Of a DNA stretch of 35,804 nucleotides, positions 33,954 through 35,804 are shown one piece after another. The translations under genes were made by a program, and so were the position numbers. A model generated the notes under the pieces. It ran no database searches, had not been told where the DNA came from, and saw nothing but the letters and a program-made list of their open reading frames with translations. This DNA is from Deltaproteobacteria bacterium. GTDB lineage: Bacteria > Myxococcota_A > UBA9160 > SMWR01. How positions within the stretch are numbered: the stretch's first letter is position 1; every line of letters begins with the position of its first letter. Location: NCBI GenBank assembly GCA_019313245.1, contig JAFDBP010000112.1, forward strand, positions 1 to 35,804, given 5' to 3'.

Positions 33954-35605
33954 AGCCGGAATACTCCGTATCCGCTGGCACCCTCGATCGGCTTGTTGCG
34001 CACCACCGAGAGACAGATGCCCAATACTGTTCGCGTGTCGCGCGGATCGATGATGCCGTCGTCGCTGATCGCGCCGCTGGCTTCGAGCGCGACCGAACCG
34101 CTTTCCTGCGCCTCTTCGACCGCAGCGCGGAGCTTTGCGTCGGCTTCTTCGTCGAACGGCTCACCTTTGCGTGCCGCCTGGAGACGGCGCACGATCGACA
34201 TGACGCCCGCGATCTGCTTGCCGCCCATGACGGCGATCTTGGCGCTCGGCCAGATGAACGTGAAGCGGTTGTTGAATGCGCGCCCCGACATCGCGTAGGT
34301 GCCCGCGCCATAGGACGCGCCGATGATCACCGTCAGGTGCGGGACCTCCGAATTCGTCACTGCGTTGAGCATCAGCGAGCCCTTCTTGACCATGCCCGCC
34401 TGTTCGTATTCGCGTCCGACGATGAAGCCCGTCAGGTTCTGGAAGAACACCAGCGGCACGTCGATTTGATTGCAGAGCTGCACGAAGTGCGCGGCCTTTT
34501 CTGAGGACTCCGGGTAGAGGACGCCGTTGTTGCCGAGGATGCCCACCGGATAGCCCTGGATCGACGCGAAGCCGCAGACCAGCGTCGGTCCGTAGCGCGG
34601 CTTGAACTCCTCGAAGCGCGAACCATCGACGATCCGGCCGATCACGTCGCGGATTTCCACGGGGCGGCGCAGTTCGGGATCGATGATGCCGAGCAGTTCT
34701 TCGGGGTCGAGCAGCGGGGGATCCGCGCGCAGCGTCGGCTCGGGACCGGGTTTGCGCCAGTTCAGGTGTGAGACGATTTCGCGGCACAGGCGCAGCGCGT
34801 CGTGTTCGTCTTCTGCGAAGTACTCGCCGAGACCCGAGATCTCGGCGTGCATCTTCGCGCCGCCGAGGCTCTCGTCGTCGGAGTCCTCTCCGGTCGCCAT
34901 CTTCACGAGTGGCGGTCCGGCCAGGAAGATCTTGGACTGCTCCTTGATCACCACGTTGTAGTCCGACATCCCGGGTTGATAGGCGCCTCCCGCGGTCGAC
35001 GAGCCGAACACGACGCACACGGTCGGGATCTCGAGCTTCGAGAGTTCGATCATTTCGTAGAAGACGCGCCCGGTCTCCGCGAAGTGGTCGATGCGCGCCA
35101 TCACTGCCTCGTCTTGGTCTTTGCCGCTCGAGCCGCTGCGACGCAGGTCGGCGCCCGCCGACTCCACGAAGCTGACATACGGAATGCGGTTGTCGCGCGC
35201 GATCTCGAGCGCGCGCATCCACTTCTTCGCAACGTAGGGAGTGATTGCGCCGCCCAGCACGGTTGGGTCGTTCGCGAAGATCACGCACTCCACGCCGGCG
35301 ATGACCCCAATGCCGAGCACCGCGCCACCGCCGATCGTGTACGACGAGTTGTAGGCGGCGAGCGAGCTGATCTCGAGAAACGGGCTGTCGGGGTCGAGTG
35401 CGAGCGCGATGCGTTCTCGCACCGGCAGTTTGCCGCGCTTGGCGAGGCGCTCGTGGTGATAGGCGCCTCCACCGAGTTCGGCCTCGTCGAGCAGCGCCTC
35501 GATCTCGTCGAGCCGCTTTAGCATGTCCTCCCGGTTCTCCCGGAACTCGGGGCTGCGCGGGTCGAGGGTGGATCGGAGGGGTGGGGCGAGCAGTGTGGGT
35601 TGCAT
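33950..35605 (-). CDS. Acyl-CoA carboxylase carboxyltransferase subunit
   Basis: A 551-residue carboxyltransferase that moves CO2 from biotin to an acyl-CoA. It has the two crotonase-like halves: FLEISSLAAYNSSYTIGGGA, VVFGSSTAGGAYQPGMSDYN and GGAKMHAEISGLGEYFAEDE in the first, then NNGVLYPESSEKAAHFVQLC, FFQNLTGFIVGREYEQAGMV and MSGRAFNNRFTFIWPSAKIA in the second. These are closest to methylcrotonyl- and geranyl-CoA carboxylase beta subunits (MccB/LiuB/AtuC). The ATG at 35605 is chosen because TAGGAAAG precedes it; the frame is open to 35689 but through AT-rich promoter sequence. It is the first gene of the run. Confidence 0.94.
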   Translation of the reverse strand: MQPTLLAPPLRSTLDPRSPEFRENREDMLKRLDEIEALLDEAELGGGAYHHERLAKRGKLPVRERIALALDPDSPFLEISSLAAYNSSYTIGGGAVLGIGVIAGVECVIFANDPTVLGGAITPYVAKKWMRALEIARDNRIPYVSFVESAGADLRRSGSSGKDQDEAVMARIDHFAETGRVFYEMIELSKLEIPTVCVVFGSSTAGGAYQPGMSDYNVVIKEQSKIFLAGPPLVKMATGEDSDDESLGGAKMHAEISGLGEYFAEDEHDALRLCREIVSHLNWRKPGPEPTLRADPPLLDPEELLGIIDPELRRPVEIRDVIGRIVDGSRFEEFKPRYGPTLVCGFASIQGYPVGILGNNGVLYPESSEKAAHFVQLCNQIDVPLVFFQNLTGFIVGREYEQAGMVKKGSLMLNAVTNSEVPHLTVIIGASYGAGTYAMSGRAFNNRFTFIWPSAKIAVMGGKQIAGVMSIVRRLQAARKGEPFDEEADAKLRAAVEEAQESGSVALEASGAISDDGIIDPRDTRTVLGICLSVVRNKPIEGASGYGVFRL

Positions 35606-35660
35606 GGCTTTCCTACCTGAAGATTCCCGCCGAATACGGCCTGCCGAAACCGATCGACCA

Positions 35661-35680
35661 ACGGTAATTAATACGGTAAT
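35661..35680. promoter_or_regulatory. Tandem ACGGTAAT sites in AT-rich promoter region of the carboxylase operon
   Basis: Two copies of ACGGTAAT (35661-35668 and 35673-35680) lie 12 bp apart, about 56 bp upstream of the carboxyltransferase start, in the most AT-rich stretch nearby. A TTGATC box lies just upstream on the minus strand, but no good -10 is visible. They are candidate binding sites for the TetR protein encoded in the operon. Confidence 0.4.
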
Positions 35681-35727
35681 AATGATCAACTAATATTTCC
35701 CTCTCCTCAGCGAGCGGTGAAATTGAA

Positions 35728-35804
35728 CCGGAGAGGTGGCCGAGCGTCTCGCGGCTCGCGGCGGCGCGGCGCGCGTTTCTCTGTGTCGGCGGTTGCGGCG
35801 GTCC
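35728..35804 (+). repeat. tRNA-Ser 5'-end fragment joined to the 3'-flank repeat, copy D
   Basis: GGAGAGGTGGCCGAGCG (35730-35746) equals the first 17 bases of tRNA-Ser(UGA). The sequence then leaves the tRNA and instead follows the end of repeat copies A and B (GGCGCGCGTTTCTCTG...CGGTCC). It cannot fold as a tRNA. The unit runs to the last base of the window. Confidence 0.6.

Noticed and set aside
35728-35804. A fourth serine tRNA gene at the window end
   Set aside because: Only the first 17 bases match. No anticodon arm follows, and the next bases match the flank repeat instead.

Overview
The window comes from a GC-rich, Gram-negative, aerobic bacterium. Lipoproteins, an AsmA-like envelope protein, Sec and Tat export signals, a heme O synthase and a PtsP-type PTS enzyme all point that way. 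The mix resembles uncultured Myxococcota or other former deltaproteobacterial lineages, but no marker here settles the phylum, so that placement is a low-confidence inference.

Region 1 (about 1-18.5 kb) looks mainly chromosomal. It holds two tandem DUF3313-type lipoproteins (the outer one cut by the window edge), a divergent exported alpha/beta hydrolase fused to a cytochrome c domain, a small acidic protein, a membrane-anchored NYN/PIN-like nuclease, leucyl-tRNA synthetase (leuS) and a 62-residue protein behind an AT-rich promoter island. On the minus strand follow heme O synthase (cyoE/ctaB), ptsP and a small XRE regulator. On the plus strand follow a 908-residue AsmA-like protein, a membrane-anchored unknown, an exported SAM methyltransferase and an exported formylglycine sulfatase. 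Two inverted copies of a palindromic repeat of about 130 bp bracket the nuclease-leuS block.

Region 2 (about 18.6-26.7 kb) starts with three serine tRNAs in a row (UGA, GCU, GGA) and continues into a loosely packed accessory stretch. It holds a FlgO/TPR signalling-type membrane protein, an NTF2-like lipoprotein, an exported cupin, a Tat-exported FAD oxidoreductase, a glutathione S-transferase and the decayed 3' end of a group II intron (reverse-transcriptase tail plus domain V). Sequence from just downstream of the last tRNA-Ser recurs twice between these genes. A related piece, joined to a tRNA-Ser 5' end, lies at the right edge of the window. This pattern suggests repeated insertion or duplication at a tRNA-Ser site.

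Region 3 (about 26.7-35.6 kb) is a catabolic locus for branched acyl-CoAs. A minus-strand run encodes the carboxyltransferase and biotin-carboxylase/BCCP subunits of an acyl-CoA carboxylase, an AtuA-like DUF1446 protein, a TetR regulator and a fatty-acyl-CoA ligase. A convergent acyl-CoA dehydrogenase has its catalytic glutamate in the isovaleryl-CoA dehydrogenase position. Together they could activate, desaturate and carboxylate a methyl-branched (isoprenoid or leucine-like) acid. The hydratase and lyase needed to finish such a pathway are not in the window.
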